From the NCBI RefSeq assembly GCF_014647515.1, contig NZ_BMPI01000039.1, positions 41,087 to 105,086 of the forward strand: a DNA stretch of 64,000 bases. The letters run 5' to 3'. The DNA is from Dactylosporangium sucinum (GTDB lineage: Bacteria > Actinomycetota > Actinomycetes > Mycobacteriales > Micromonosporaceae). Below are positions 27,014 to 35,192 of the stretch, one piece after another. The translations under genes were made by a program, and so were the position numbers. The first letter of the stretch is position 1. Each line of letters opens with the position of its first letter. The notes beneath the pieces were generated by a model. The model was not told where the DNA came from. It saw only the letters and a list, made by a program, of their open reading frames with translations, and searched no databases.

Positions 27014-27403
27014 GTGAGTGGATATCTGGGCGGTTATGCAACGCTCGGCCTCCTGCTACTGGTCGGCGCGGGCGTTTTCGTCGCCGCCTTTGCGGCCAAT
27101 CGGCTCCTCGGTCCGCGCCGATCAGCCGACAGCGCGGCCACACAGAGTGGCAAGTACGAGACCTACGAGTGCGGGCTCGACCCGGTCGGCGGCGACTGGG
27201 CGCAGGCCCAGATCCGTTACTACGTGTACGCGTATCTCTACGTGCTGTTCGCGGTCGAGAGCGTGTTCCTGTTCCCGTGGGCCGTGATCTTCGACCGGCC
27301 CGGGTACGGCGGAGCGGTGGTCGTCGAGATGGCGATCTTCGTCGCGGTGCTGGCGCTGGGCATCCTCTACGCCTGGCGGAAGAACATCCTGCGCTGGACG
27401 TAG
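27014..27403 (+). CDS. nuoA: NADH-quinone oxidoreductase subunit A, orphan copy
   Basis: A 129-residue NuoA with three membrane helices (about 7-29, 66-88, 95-117) and the conserved loop YETYECGLDPVGGDWAQAQIRYYVYAYLYVLFAVE (given here as a descriptive match to the NuoA Cys loop, residues about 44-78). Confidence 0.4.
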   Translation: MSGYLGGYATLGLLLLVGAGVFVAAFAANRLLGPRRSADSAATQSGKYETYECGLDPVGGDWAQAQIRYYVYAYLYVLFAVESVFLFPWAVIFDRPGYGGAVVVEMAIFVAVLALGILYAWRKNILRWT

Positions 27404-27408
27404 CGTTC

Positions 27409-28269
27409 TCAGGCAAGGCCGCGGCGGGACACGGCGGGCTGGCGATCACCCCGGATCGCGGCCACCGTGTCGAGGACCCGGCGGGTCTCCTTGACCTGGT
27501 GGGCGCGGAACACGCGGGCGCCCAGCCAGGCCGAGACCGCCGTCGCCGCGAGCGTGCCCTCCAGCCGCTCCCCCACCGGCAGGTCGAGCGTCTCGCCGAT
27601 GAAGTCCTTGTTCGACAGCGCGACCAGCACGGGCCAGCCGGTGGCGACGAGCTCGCCGAGCCGGTTGGTGATCGCCAGCGAATGCCGCGTGTTCTTGCCG
27701 AAGTCGTGCGCCGGGTCGATGAGGATGCCGTCGCGTCGCACCCCGAGCGAGAGCGCCCGCTCCGCCAGCGCGGTCACTGTCAGTACAACATCTTCCACCG
27801 GATCCGTGAACGCCACCCGGTGCGGGCGCGTGCGCGGCGTCAGCCCGCCGGCGTGGGAGCACACGATCCCGGCGCCCGTCTCGGCCGCCACCTCGGCGAG
27901 CGCCGGATCGGCCCCGGCCCAGGTGTCGTTGACCAGGTCGGCGCCGGCGGCGATCACCTCGCGGGCCACCTCGGCGCGCCAGGTGTCGATGGAGATCACC
28001 ACGTCGGGGAAATTTTCCCGGACGGCGACCACGGTCGGCAGCGTGCGCCGCAGTTCCTCGGTGGCATCGACGGTACCGCCGGGGCCGGCCTTCACCCCGC
28101 CGATGTCGATGATGTCGGCACCGTCGGTGACGGCCTTCTCCACCGCCCGCAGCGCTGCGTCCTCGGCAAACGTGGCGCCGCGGTCGAAGAAGGAGTCGGG
28201 GGTCCGGTTCACGATCGCCATCACCGCGTAGTCGCCGTCGGCGAACCGCCGGTTGCCCAGCCGGAACAT
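27409..28269 (-). CDS. folP: dihydropteroate synthase family protein, FolP2 type
   Basis: A 286-residue TIM-barrel protein of the DHPS family. The N-terminal loop reads VMAIVNRTPDSFFDRG, where canonical DHPS has a V-N-V-T-P-D-S-F-S-D-G type loop. DIIDIGGVKAGPG and SIDTW, then VNDTWAGADP and ILIDPAHDFGKN, mark the pterin site. The Asn-Arg-Thr loop is the pattern of mycobacterial FolP2, a paralogue reported to lack ordinary DHPS activity, so a folate role should not be assumed. ATG 28269; the stop is 5 nt from the convergent nuoA stop. No other folate gene is in the window. Downstream divergent genes match the mycobacterial folP2 neighbourhood. Confidence 0.88.
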   Translation of the reverse strand: MFRLGNRRFADGDYAVMAIVNRTPDSFFDRGATFAEDAALRAVEKAVTDGADIIDIGGVKAGPGGTVDATEELRRTLPTVVAVRENFPDVVISIDTWRAEVAREVIAAGADLVNDTWAGADPALAEVAAETGAGIVCSHAGGLTPRTRPHRVAFTDPVEDVVLTVTALAERALSLGVRRDGILIDPAHDFGKNTRHSLAITNRLGELVATGWPVLVALSNKDFIGETLDLPVGERLEGTLAATAVSAWLGARVFRAHQVKETRRVLDTVAAIRGDRQPAVSRRGLA

Positions 28270-28345
28270 CGCATGGCCTCCCTGTTTGCCGCAGAAGGGT
28301 GTGCCGGGGTCGCCCGAGCCTCCTCAGCGTGCCACGATTCCCCCT

Positions 28346-28861
28346 ATGGCTGAGTTCCTCCTCGTGTTGATCGCCGCTGTGGTCGTCGGGGCCATCGGGT
28401 TCGGCGTGTCGCTGTTGATCACCGGAGACGACCCGGGGATCGAAGGACATGAGCCCGACGGGCGCGCCGTGCCACTGCCGTCGTCCCGCCCCCTGGTGGA
28501 GGGCGACGTGAGCCAGCTGCGCTTCGACACGGTGGTCCGGGGATATCGGATGGCCCAGGTCGACACCGCGCTGCGGCGGGCCGGGTATGACATCGGGTAC
28601 AAGGAAGAGCTCATCCACGTGCTCGAGGCCGAGATCAAGGCGCTGCGCGAGGGCCGGACCGAGGACGCCGACGCGTTGCGCGACGCCCGCGAGGCGGCGG
28701 TCTCCGGCGCCGGCGGCAGCGCGGCCGCCGCCTCGGACTCGGTCGAGGCGGCGGAGCCGGCCCCGAAGCGCGCCGCGGACGAGGAGCCGGCCAAGGAGCA
28801 GAACGGCTGGGAGATCTCGGCCGACGACTCCTTCGGCCAGCCGTCGCCGGTGGTGAAGTGA
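28346..28861 (+). CDS. DivIVA-domain membrane protein (Rv1209-like)
   Basis: A 171-residue protein with an N-terminal membrane helix (about 4-25, LLVLIAAVVVGAIGFGVSLL) and a short acidic linker. Next is a DivIVA-type motif (LRFDTVVRGYRMAQVDTALRRAGYD, about 58-82, with the F-D-x-V-x-R-G-Y signature) and a coiled segment LIHVLEAEIKALREG. The Ala/Glu-rich tail looks disordered. A role at the membrane or in polar growth is inferred from the motif. Its TGA overlaps the next gene's GTG (GTGA junction), so it is coupled to the SRPBCC gene and probably to tag. Confidence 0.85.
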   Translation: MAEFLLVLIAAVVVGAIGFGVSLLITGDDPGIEGHEPDGRAVPLPSSRPLVEGDVSQLRFDTVVRGYRMAQVDTALRRAGYDIGYKEELIHVLEAEIKALREGRTEDADALRDAREAAVSGAGGSAAAASDSVEAAEPAPKRAADEEPAKEQNGWEISADDSFGQPSPVVK

Positions 28862-29334
28862 CCTTCAGCGAGGCGGAACAGCCCGGCACCGGCGAGGTCA
28901 CCGCCACGGTGATCGTCAACGCGCCCGCCGAGGCGGTGTTCGCGGCGCTGACCGACTGGCGTCGGCAGGGCGACTGGATCCCGTTCACCACCGTGCGGGT
29001 GCTGTCGGGCGACGGCGGCGAGGGCAGCCAGATCGAGGCCGTCACCCAGGTCGGCCCGGCGGTGCTGCGCGACCTCATGCGGGTGGTGAAGGTGGACGCG
29101 CCGTACGAGGTCCGCGTCGTCCACCACGGCAAGGTCCTGCGGGGTCCGGGCGTGCTGCGCTGCACCCCGCTGGGCAGCTCCCGGACCCAGGTGGTGTGGC
29201 ACGAGTGGTTCCACCTGCCGGCCGGTCCCGCCGGCAAGGTGGCCTGGCCGGTGCTCTGGCCGGGCTCGAAGGCCGGCCTGACCGCGGCCCTGCGCCGGTT
29301 CGCCCGGCTGGTCGAGAGCGGAAAACTGTCATAG
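28858..29334 (+). CDS. SRPBCC/polyketide-cyclase-like protein
   Basis: A 158-residue START/SRPBCC helix-grip fold. It opens ATVIVNAPAEAVFAALTDWRRQGDWIP, the classical beta-alpha-alpha entry, and has the strands RVVKVDAPYEVRVVHHGK and TQVVWHEWFHLPAG and a long C-terminal helix with LRRFARLVESGK. It is likely to bind a hydrophobic ligand in the cytosol; the ligand is unknown. GTG start coupled to the DivIVA-like gene; 21 nt separate its stop from the tag start, so DivIVA-like, SRPBCC and tag form one unit. Confidence 0.88.
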   Translation: MTFSEAEQPGTGEVTATVIVNAPAEAVFAALTDWRRQGDWIPFTTVRVLSGDGGEGSQIEAVTQVGPAVLRDLMRVVKVDAPYEVRVVHHGKVLRGPGVLRCTPLGSSRTQVVWHEWFHLPAGPAGKVAWPVLWPGSKAGLTAALRRFARLVESGKLS

Positions 29335-29355
29335 CCGCGAGGTAGGTTGCGGGGC

Positions 29356-29934
29356 ATGACGGATGTGGTGGTGGGTGCGGACGGCCTGGCCAGATGCGCC
29401 TGGGGCGGCTCGACGCCGGACTATCTCGACTATCACGACAACGAGTGGGGCCGGCCGGTCCGTGACGACAACGGGCTCTACGAACGGCTGACGCTCGAAG
29501 CGTTCCAGTCCGGCCTTTCGTGGATCACGATCCTGCGCAAACGCCCCGCCTTCCGCACGGCCTTCGCGGGTTTCGAGATCGAAAAGGTGGCGGCATTCGG
29601 CGAGGCGGACGTCGACCGCCTGCTCGCCGACCCGGGCATCGTCCGCAACCGTGCCAAAATCGAGGCCGCGATCGCCAACGCACGCGCCGCCGCCGACTTG
29701 CCCGAGGGCGTCGCCGCGCTCCTGTGGTCGTTCGCGCCCGATCCGCGCCCCGCCCGCCCGGTGGACTTCTCGCAGGTCCCGGCGGTGACACCCGAATCGC
29801 AGGCAATGGCGAAGTCCCTCAAGAAGCGCGGTTTTCGTTTCGTCGGCCCGACCACGGCCTATGCACTCATGCAGGCGACCGGCATGGTCAACGATCACGT
29901 CGCCTCTTGTTTTGTGCAGCTCGACCAGCCATGA
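29356..29934 (+). CDS. tag: DNA-3-methyladenine glycosylase I
   Basis: A 192-residue TAG enzyme that excises 3-methyladenine from alkylated DNA. The zinc-binding residues seen in E. coli Tag have counterparts: Cys in ARCAWGG, His in YHDNEWGRP, and His/Cys in NDHVASCF near the C-terminus. The catalytic-region signature FEAFQ-like LTLEAFQSGLSWITIL and RPAFRTAFAGFE are intact. ATG 29356 was chosen over a TTG three codons earlier. It is last in the DivIVA-like/SRPBCC/tag unit, matching the mycobacterial order. Confidence 0.94.
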   Translation: MTDVVVGADGLARCAWGGSTPDYLDYHDNEWGRPVRDDNGLYERLTLEAFQSGLSWITILRKRPAFRTAFAGFEIEKVAAFGEADVDRLLADPGIVRNRAKIEAAIANARAAADLPEGVAALLWSFAPDPRPARPVDFSQVPAVTPESQAMAKSLKKRGFRFVGPTTAYALMQATGMVNDHVASCFVQLDQP

Positions 29935-30001
29935 TCCCCGACGAACGACCACCCGGCGAGCACCTGGCGCGCTGCCTGCGAGCGACTGGAGAGTGAGCGA
30001 G

Positions 30002-30565
30002 ATGACGGCCGAGTTCGCGGCGGATTTCGGCGGCCCGCTCGACCTGGTCGACTATGACCAGGGCTGGCCGGCGAAGTTCGCCTATTACCGCGACGAGCTC
30101 GCGGATGCTCTCGGCCCGGCCGCATTACGCATCGAGCACATCGGCTCCACGGCCGTCCCCGGCCTGGCCGCCAAAAACGTGATCGACATCCTCGTGATCG
30201 TGCCCGACGAGCACGACCAGGCTGCATACCGACCGGCCGTCGAGTCGACCGGCATGGCCCTGGCCAGCCGCGACCCGGCCGCGACGTGGTCTTTCTACCG
30301 GCCGTCCGCCCCGCCGCGCACCCGCCACGTGCACGTGACGTCGCGCGGCTCGTCCCATGAGCGCGTCCAGCTCCTGTTCGTGGACTTCCTCCGCGCCCAC
30401 GACCTGGCCGTGGACGCGTATGCACAGGTGAAGCGCCGCTTGGCGATCCGCTTCGCCGACGACCGCGAGGGGTACACGCGCGCGAAGACGGACTTCATCT
30501 TCGACATGCTGGATCGGGCCGAGCAGTGGGCCGACCAGTGCGGCTGGTCGGTGGAGAGCCGCTAA
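30002..30565 (+). CDS. GrpB family protein (UPF0157)
   Basis: A 187-residue GrpB-family protein with a nucleotidyltransferase-like fold. IEHIGSTAVPGLAAKNVIDILV is the family signature (G-S-T and D-x-D-like acids). VDYDQGWPAKFAYYRDELA lies upstream, and HVHVTSRGSSHERVQLLFVDFLR marks the second half. A CoaE-fused version exists in other actinobacteria; here the domain stands alone, 67 nt after tag. The biochemical function is unproven. ATG 30002 is chosen because the family N-terminus fits. The TAA stop follows a GAGCCGC heptamer that is then repeated about ten times downstream. Confidence 0.87.
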   Translation: MTAEFAADFGGPLDLVDYDQGWPAKFAYYRDELADALGPAALRIEHIGSTAVPGLAAKNVIDILVIVPDEHDQAAYRPAVESTGMALASRDPAATWSFYRPSAPPRTRHVHVTSRGSSHERVQLLFVDFLRAHDLAVDAYAQVKRRLAIRFADDREGYTRAKTDFIFDMLDRAEQWADQCGWSVESR

Positions 30566-30800
30566 CCGCCGTTGCCGGGGGCCGGCGGGCCTTGAGCCTG
30601 TCCGAGCCGCGCCGCCCGCCGCGCACTGTTCCGAGCCGCGCCGCTTTTTGAGCCGCGCCGCTGCCGAGCCGCGCTACTTCCGAGCCGCGCCGCTGCGGAG
30701 CCGCGCCGCTTTCGAGCCGCGCTGCCCGCCGCACACCGTTTCGAGCCGCGCCGCTCCGAGCCGCGCTGCTTCCGCCTGCGGATGCTTCCGAGCCGCGCTA
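30556..30800. repeat. GAGCCGCG short-unit repeat block
   Basis: About ten copies of GAGCCGCG, each followed by a variable CCGCTTT/CTGCC-like spacer, lie between 30604 and 30800. The related heptamer GAGCCGC (30556-30562) forms the last codons of the GrpB gene directly before its TAA. Unit spacing varies from 15 to about 30 nt and is not in reading phase. Confidence 0.7.
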
Positions 30801-30942
30801 CTTCTCGGCCGTTGCCTCCAAGGGCTGACGCGTCGCCCCGGCCACACGGCTGCCCGAGATCCCGCGCGGGGCGAATTATCCGCTTTGTGTCTGACTGTCG
30901 CCCTGGCTGCGCGGGCTGCGCGGGCTGTCCGGCTCCGCGTTC

Positions 30943-30996
30943 ATGATCCATGGAAACTTCTGGCTGTCATGACAGCCAAATCTCTCCATTGATCAT
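30943..30996. repeat. 54-bp palindrome with loopless centre
   Basis: Two 27-nt arms (30943-30969, 30970-30996) match at 22 of 27 positions. The central TGGCTGTCATGACAGCCA (30961-30978) is a perfect 18-bp palindrome. The ends ATGATC/GATCAT resemble the ends of the palindromes at 11452 and 52233. Confidence 0.8.
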
Positions 30997-31046
30997 GGCG
31001 GCTACACAGCAAGCGCCCGGAGTTCACCTGTGCACCCGAGCCGCGA

Positions 31047-31330
31047 CCCACGCCCACCGCATGCCTCGCCAGCTGCCTGCACCCGCCGCCCCCGCATCCC
31101 CGCAGCCGCCGCCCGCCGCCCAACGCCCCACGCCCGACGGCCGCCACTCAACGCCCACGCCCGACGCCGCCGCCCAACGCCTCACGCCTGACGGCCGCCG
31201 CCCAACGCCTCACGCCTCACGCCCGACACCCCACGAACGCCGCCCGACGCCCCACTGCCGACGCCCCACGACCGACGGCCGACGCCCCACTGCCCGACGG
31301 CTGACGGCTGACGGCCGACGAAGGCTTCAC
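31047..31330. repeat. GC-rich degenerate tandem repeat
   Basis: Variants of CGCCCAACGCCTCACGCC and GACGGCCGCC alternate irregularly. No uniform unit or spacer exists, so it is not CRISPR-like. It is probably non-coding slipped-strand repeat DNA. Confidence 0.6.
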
Positions 31331-31509
31331 CCGCACGCCCGAGCCGCTGTCCCCAATGGATCCCCATGCCTGCGTGACCCAGAGCCGTCTCGGGCAGCGC
31401 GCCGCCATGATAGCGAAGGTTTTTGGTACCTATTGGTGCGAAAAGCCTTCGTGATCTTGGGCTGGGGAGTGCGCGAGAGGGTGGGCCGGGAGCGTGGTGG
31501 AATGTCTGT

Positions 31510-32040
31510 ATGGCGAAATGGGCGGTCGTTGTGTCACCGGAGCAGTACGAGTCGGAGCGGTTGTATGGCGCCGACAGCTTGGCTGTGCCGGGGGTGGGTG
31601 ACTCGCTCGACGCCGGGGATGAGGTGCTGCTTGTCGCGGGCGTTGACGAGCCGGTCGTCTTCGGGCTGGCTCGGGCCGATGGTCGCGGCGGGCTGCGGTA
31701 CACCGTCAATCTTCTCGAAGCGCCGCTGCCCGCGCCCGGGATCGTTGCCGCCGTCGAAGAAGGTGGCGCGCTCGGGGCGCATGCCGTCGATGAGCGGGCC
31801 TTTCGGGACATCCAGCAGCGTGTGCGGCCGGTCGACACCGTGCGGCGGACGTGGCTCGTGAGTGTCGATCTTCCCATCGAGGCCGCCTCGCCCGGGGAAG
31901 CCGTGCGGGCCTTCTGGAACTACGTGCGGGAGTTGGGGCCGGCCGAGCTGCCCGCGTTCGTCTGGCCGGCCGGGGACGAGCTGGCCATGCAGGCGTTCGT
32001 GCTCGGGGCCGAAGCCAACCAGGATCCCGAAGAGGACTGA
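31510..32040 (+). CDS. actinobacterial hypothetical protein
   Basis: A 176-residue soluble protein of unrecognised family. The first about 90 residues (AKWAVVVSPEQYESERLYG, DAGDEVLLVAGVDEPVVFGLARADG) are beta-rich and faintly EVE/PUA-like; the second half is helical (VRAFWNYVRELGPAELPAFVWPAGDELAMQAFVLG). There is no signal peptide. ATG 31510 gives a sensible globular start; frames upstream read through repeat-free but non-conserved DNA. The final nine codons and stop belong to the first unit of a 34-nt tandem repeat, so the C-terminus may be slippage-prone. Confidence 0.6.
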   Translation: MAKWAVVVSPEQYESERLYGADSLAVPGVGDSLDAGDEVLLVAGVDEPVVFGLARADGRGGLRYTVNLLEAPLPAPGIVAAVEEGGALGAHAVDERAFRDIQQRVRPVDTVRRTWLVSVDLPIEAASPGEAVRAFWNYVRELGPAELPAFVWPAGDELAMQAFVLGAEANQDPEED

Positions 32041-32112
32041 GCCCGTAGCCAACCGGGATCCCCAGGAGGACCGAGCGCGTAGCCAACCGGAATCCGAAGA
32101 GAACTGAGCGCA
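32013..32112. repeat. three 34-nt tandem repeats beginning inside the gene end
   Basis: Units begin AGCCAACC at 32013, 32047 and 32081, an exact 34-nt period, with about 80-85% identity. The first copy encodes the protein C-terminus and its TGA (32038-32040). The period is not a multiple of three. Confidence 0.85.
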
Positions 32113-32186
32113 ACCAAATCGGGGGCCGGCGCGTCTCATTGGCAGTAACACGCGAACCGGTGCGAGATGCCGGTGAGCCCTCCCTG

Positions 32187-32240
32187 AGGTGGGGTGGCGG
32201 GCGGTCCAGGGTAACCCCCGAAAGGCCCGCCATCCCACTT
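32187..32240. terminator. bidirectional terminator between convergent genes
   Basis: Arms 32187-32202 (AGGTGGGGTGGCGGGC) and 32225-32240 (GCCCGCCATCCCACTT) pair at 14 of 16 positions plus two G-U pairs, with a 22-nt loop. The element ends 13 nt before the stop of the cyclase-ATPase gene and lies about 150 nt past the hypothetical gene. Confidence 0.75.
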
Positions 32241-32253
32241 GGCGCGAAGCGGG

Positions 32254-34920
32254 CTACTCCACCGCGGAGAAGCGGATCGAGCCGGCCACCAGGTCGGGGT
32301 GCTCGATGGTCAGGGCCGCGGCCACCGCCTCCTCCAGGCTCAGCGCGCCGCCAGCGGCGTAGGCCGCGTCGAAGTCGGCATCGCCCATCGTGGCGCGGAG
32401 GCTGGCCTGCTGCTCCGTCCAGTATGCGCCGAAGCCGCCCGACGAGCAGCGCAGGCGGACCCGTGCGGCCTGGGCCGCGCCGAAGAGGCGGGCCGCCGTC
32501 TCCAGGTCTGCGCCGAGCGCGCAGCGGACCGCGATGGCGTTCAGGGTCTCGCAGACCCGGCGGTGGAAGCCGAACGTCATCCGCGACCGTAGCGCCACGA
32601 TGAGGTGGTCGTGGGCGGCCACCAGGTCGCCGCGGGAGAGGGCGACCATGCCCAGCATCATGTCGACCGCGCGGCGGCCGCGCTCCAGGGGGCGGCCGTT
32701 CTCCAGCGGGCGGGCGCCGGCCAGCAGCGTGGCGGCCGCGTCCAGGTCGCCGCGGCGCCACAGGAGCTGGGCCAGGGCGTAGACGGCGAACAGGGCCTCG
32801 CCCTCGACGCCCTGCTCCTCGGCCCAGGCGATGACCTCGCGGCAGGTGCGCTCGGCCTCGTCGATGCGGCCCATCTCCAGCAGCGGGGCGCCGCGGCCGG
32901 CCAGCACGCGGGCGATGAGGCCCGGGTCGCCGGCCCGCTTGGCGGCCGCCTCGGCGCGCTGCGAGAACCGGAGCTCCTCGACCGTCTCGCCGTCGGCGCC
33001 GGCGTGGAGGGAGTGCATGTGGTACGCCGCGGCCAGCTCGGCGTCGGGCACCGGCTCGCCCGTCGCGCTGATCCGCTCGTACAGGCGGAACAACCACATC
33101 CGGCCCTCGCGCACCAGGCCGCGCTCGCGCCACCACTGGTCGAGCGCGCCGGCGAGGGTCAGTCCCTGGCGGGCGCTGCCCCTGGTCGCGGTCCAGTGCA
33201 GGGCCGCGCGCAGCTCGTCGGCCAGGGGGTCCAGGGTGTACAGCGAGAGCGTGACCGGACGCCCGTCGTCATCGAGGTACGCGTCGTGGGCGGCCTGCAG
33301 GCACCAGGCGACGTGCCGCTCGCGGGCCGACTCCTCCTCGCCGGACTCGAGCAGCATGCGGGCCGCGTAGGCGCGGATCGGGTCGAGCATGCGGTAGGTC
33401 GCGCCGGCCGCGCCGGCCTCGGCCTGCAGCAGCGACTTGTCGACCAGGGTGGCCAGCGGGTCGAGCGGGTCGCCGTCGTGCAGCCACTCGATGGCCGGCA
33501 GGTCGACCGGGCTGGCGAAGACGGACAGCCAGCGCAGGAGCTGGGCGGCGCGGGCGTCGAGCGTGCGATACGACCAGGAGACCGCCGCCTGCATCGTGCG
33601 GTGCCGGTCGGAGGCGTCGGAGTCGGCCGGGGACAGGCCGGCGTCGAGCGTGCCCAGGACGTCGTCGATGCGCTCCGCGAGCTGGGCGGCCGAGAGCAGC
33701 CGCAGGCGGGCCGCGGCCAGCTCGAGCGCGAGCGGCAGGCCCTCGAGCGCCTCGGCGACCCGGGTGAGCTGGGCGATGTCGCCCGGCTCGGCGGCGCGGC
33801 CGCCCCGGGCCGCGGCGGCCCGGTCGACCAGCAGGGCCACGGCGTCGCTGAAGCCGCCGCCGCTGTTCGCCTCGACCGACAGGGGCGGGATGCGCCAGAC
33901 GACCTCGCCGGCCAGGCCGAGCGGCTCCCGGCTGGTGGCCAGGACGGTGACCTCGGGGCCGGCGGCGAGCAGCCGCGCGACCAGCCGGCGGGCGGCGGGC
34001 AGCTGCGCGTCGGAGGTGTCGAGGAAGATCAGGAAGCGACGGCCGCGGGCGTGGTCGACGATCGTCTGGATGACCGGGCGGCCGGGCTCGGGGCGCAGGC
34101 CCAGCGCGGCGGCGACGTTGACGTCCACGAGGTCGCCGGTGGGGACCATGCTCAGGTCGACGAACCACACGCCGTCGCGGAACTGCTCGACGAGCTCGCC
34201 GGCGGCCTCGACGGCCAGCCGGGTCTTGCCGGCGCCGCCCGCGCCGACGACGGTGACCAGCCGGTGCTGGTTGATCAGGTCGCGGACGGCGGCCCGCTCG
34301 GCGGCGCGGCCGATGAACCGGGTGGTCTGCGTCGGCAGGTTGTGGGCGGGCGCGTCGATCGTGCGCGGGCGCGGGAACTGCCGGTCGAGGCCGGGCGCGG
34401 CGAGCTGGAAGATCCGCTCGCAGCCGTCGAACCCGCGCAGCCGGTGCAGGCCGAGGTCGAGCAGGAAGGCATCGTCGGGGAGCGGGCCGACCAGGGCGGC
34501 GGTGGCGGCCGAGCACAGGACCTGGCCGCCGTGCGCGGCGGCGGCGACCCGGGCCGCGCGGTGCACCTCGGGCGACGTGTACTCGCCGCCGTAGGGCTCG
34601 GCGAAGCCGGTGTGCAGGCCCATCCGGACCTTGGGCCGCGCCTCGGGCGACGGCCAGTCGTGGGCGGCGAGGGCCCGCTGCGCCTCGATGCAGGCGGTGA
34701 GGGCGGCGGCCGCGTCCTCGAACGCGACGAACAGAGAGTCACCCTCGGTGAACAGCTCGGCACCGTCCGCCCGGGACAGCGCGCGGCGAATCACCTGCCG
34801 GTGCTCGTGGAGCACCGCGCGATATCCCGCACCGAGCATCTGGGCCAGTCGCGTCGAGCCCTCGATGTCGGTGAAGAGGAATGTCACCAGCCCGCTGGGC
34901 AGGTGCGTCCGCCCCGACAC
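32254..34920 (-). CDS. class III nucleotidyl cyclase fused to STAND/NB-ARC ATPase
   Basis: An 888-residue multidomain protein. Residues 9-175 are a class III adenylyl/guanylyl cyclase domain (FLFTDIEGSTRL with a metal Asp at 18; GDSLFVAF at 60-67 with the second Asp; GGEYTSPEVHRAARVAAAA). The STAND ATPase has Walker A VVGAGGAGKTR (223-233) and a Walker B-like RFLIFLDTSD. NB-ARC/winged-helix and TPR-like helices fill the C-terminal 400 residues. No DNA-binding LuxR domain is visible. It is likely to be a cytosolic signal-integrating protein; whether the cyclase is active is untested. GTG 34920 is set by GGCGGAGG 6 nt upstream. No genetic partner is obvious. Confidence 0.9.
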   Translation of the reverse strand: MSGRTHLPSGLVTFLFTDIEGSTRLAQMLGAGYRAVLHEHRQVIRRALSRADGAELFTEGDSLFVAFEDAAAALTACIEAQRALAAHDWPSPEARPKVRMGLHTGFAEPYGGEYTSPEVHRAARVAAAAHGGQVLCSAATAALVGPLPDDAFLLDLGLHRLRGFDGCERIFQLAAPGLDRQFPRPRTIDAPAHNLPTQTTRFIGRAAERAAVRDLINQHRLVTVVGAGGAGKTRLAVEAAGELVEQFRDGVWFVDLSMVPTGDLVDVNVAAALGLRPEPGRPVIQTIVDHARGRRFLIFLDTSDAQLPAARRLVARLLAAGPEVTVLATSREPLGLAGEVVWRIPPLSVEANSGGGFSDAVALLVDRAAAARGGRAAEPGDIAQLTRVAEALEGLPLALELAAARLRLLSAAQLAERIDDVLGTLDAGLSPADSDASDRHRTMQAAVSWSYRTLDARAAQLLRWLSVFASPVDLPAIEWLHDGDPLDPLATLVDKSLLQAEAGAAGATYRMLDPIRAYAARMLLESGEEESARERHVAWCLQAAHDAYLDDDGRPVTLSLYTLDPLADELRAALHWTATRGSARQGLTLAGALDQWWRERGLVREGRMWLFRLYERISATGEPVPDAELAAAYHMHSLHAGADGETVEELRFSQRAEAAAKRAGDPGLIARVLAGRGAPLLEMGRIDEAERTCREVIAWAEEQGVEGEALFAVYALAQLLWRRGDLDAAATLLAGARPLENGRPLERGRRAVDMMLGMVALSRGDLVAAHDHLIVALRSRMTFGFHRRVCETLNAIAVRCALGADLETAARLFGAAQAARVRLRCSSGGFGAYWTEQQASLRATMGDADFDAAYAAGGALSLEEAVAAALTIEHPDLVAGSIRFSAVE

Positions 34921-35192
34921 GTGAAACCTCCGCCTCCCCTTTTCAGGCGTGCCCCATATTTCCCCACCCCGGGGGACACGCGCATCGTAGAAACGGCCCC
35001 CACCATCGACCCTCAAGGTCGATCCGCACCCGCCCTTCGGCGGGTGTATGTGCTGGTCAGCACGGCTGGAGGGAAAAGCTTGAGTGGGTTTCGCGTGACG
35101 TAACGACAACGCGCCGGAGGCGGTTGTGGCACGACCGGCCACAACATCAAAACCTCACGGCCGGAAATGCGAAACCGACTTGTAACAATGTT
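34921..35192. other. 272-nt region between the cyclase and FmdB genes
   Basis: It holds the cyclase gene 5' region and two stable hairpins: CACCCGCC/GGCGGGTG (35027-35046, 4-nt loop) and GTTGTGGC/GCCACAAC (35123-35145, 7-nt loop). Both lie downstream of fmdB on its strand, and either could terminate it. Confidence 0.5.
35123..35145 (-). terminator. hairpin downstream of the FmdB gene
   Basis: GTTGTGGC (35123-35130) and GCCACAAC (35138-35145) form an 8-bp stem with a 7-nt loop, 48 nt past the FmdB stop. A second hairpin lies about 80 nt further on. Confidence 0.5.

Larger units (their letters stand above)
30566..31509. other. 944-nt gene-free, repeat-dense region
   Basis: It contains a GAGCCGCG repeat block (30556-30800), a 54-bp palindrome (30943-30996) and a second, different GC repeat block (about 31047-31330). 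About 180 nt of ordinary-looking upstream DNA follow before the next gene. Open frames crossing it are repeat-driven and have no ribosome site or recognisable domain. Confidence 0.7.

Noticed and set aside
30593..31330. CRISPR-like repeat array
   Set aside because: Repeat units are 8-20 nt, irregular and without uniform spacers; no cas gene is nearby.
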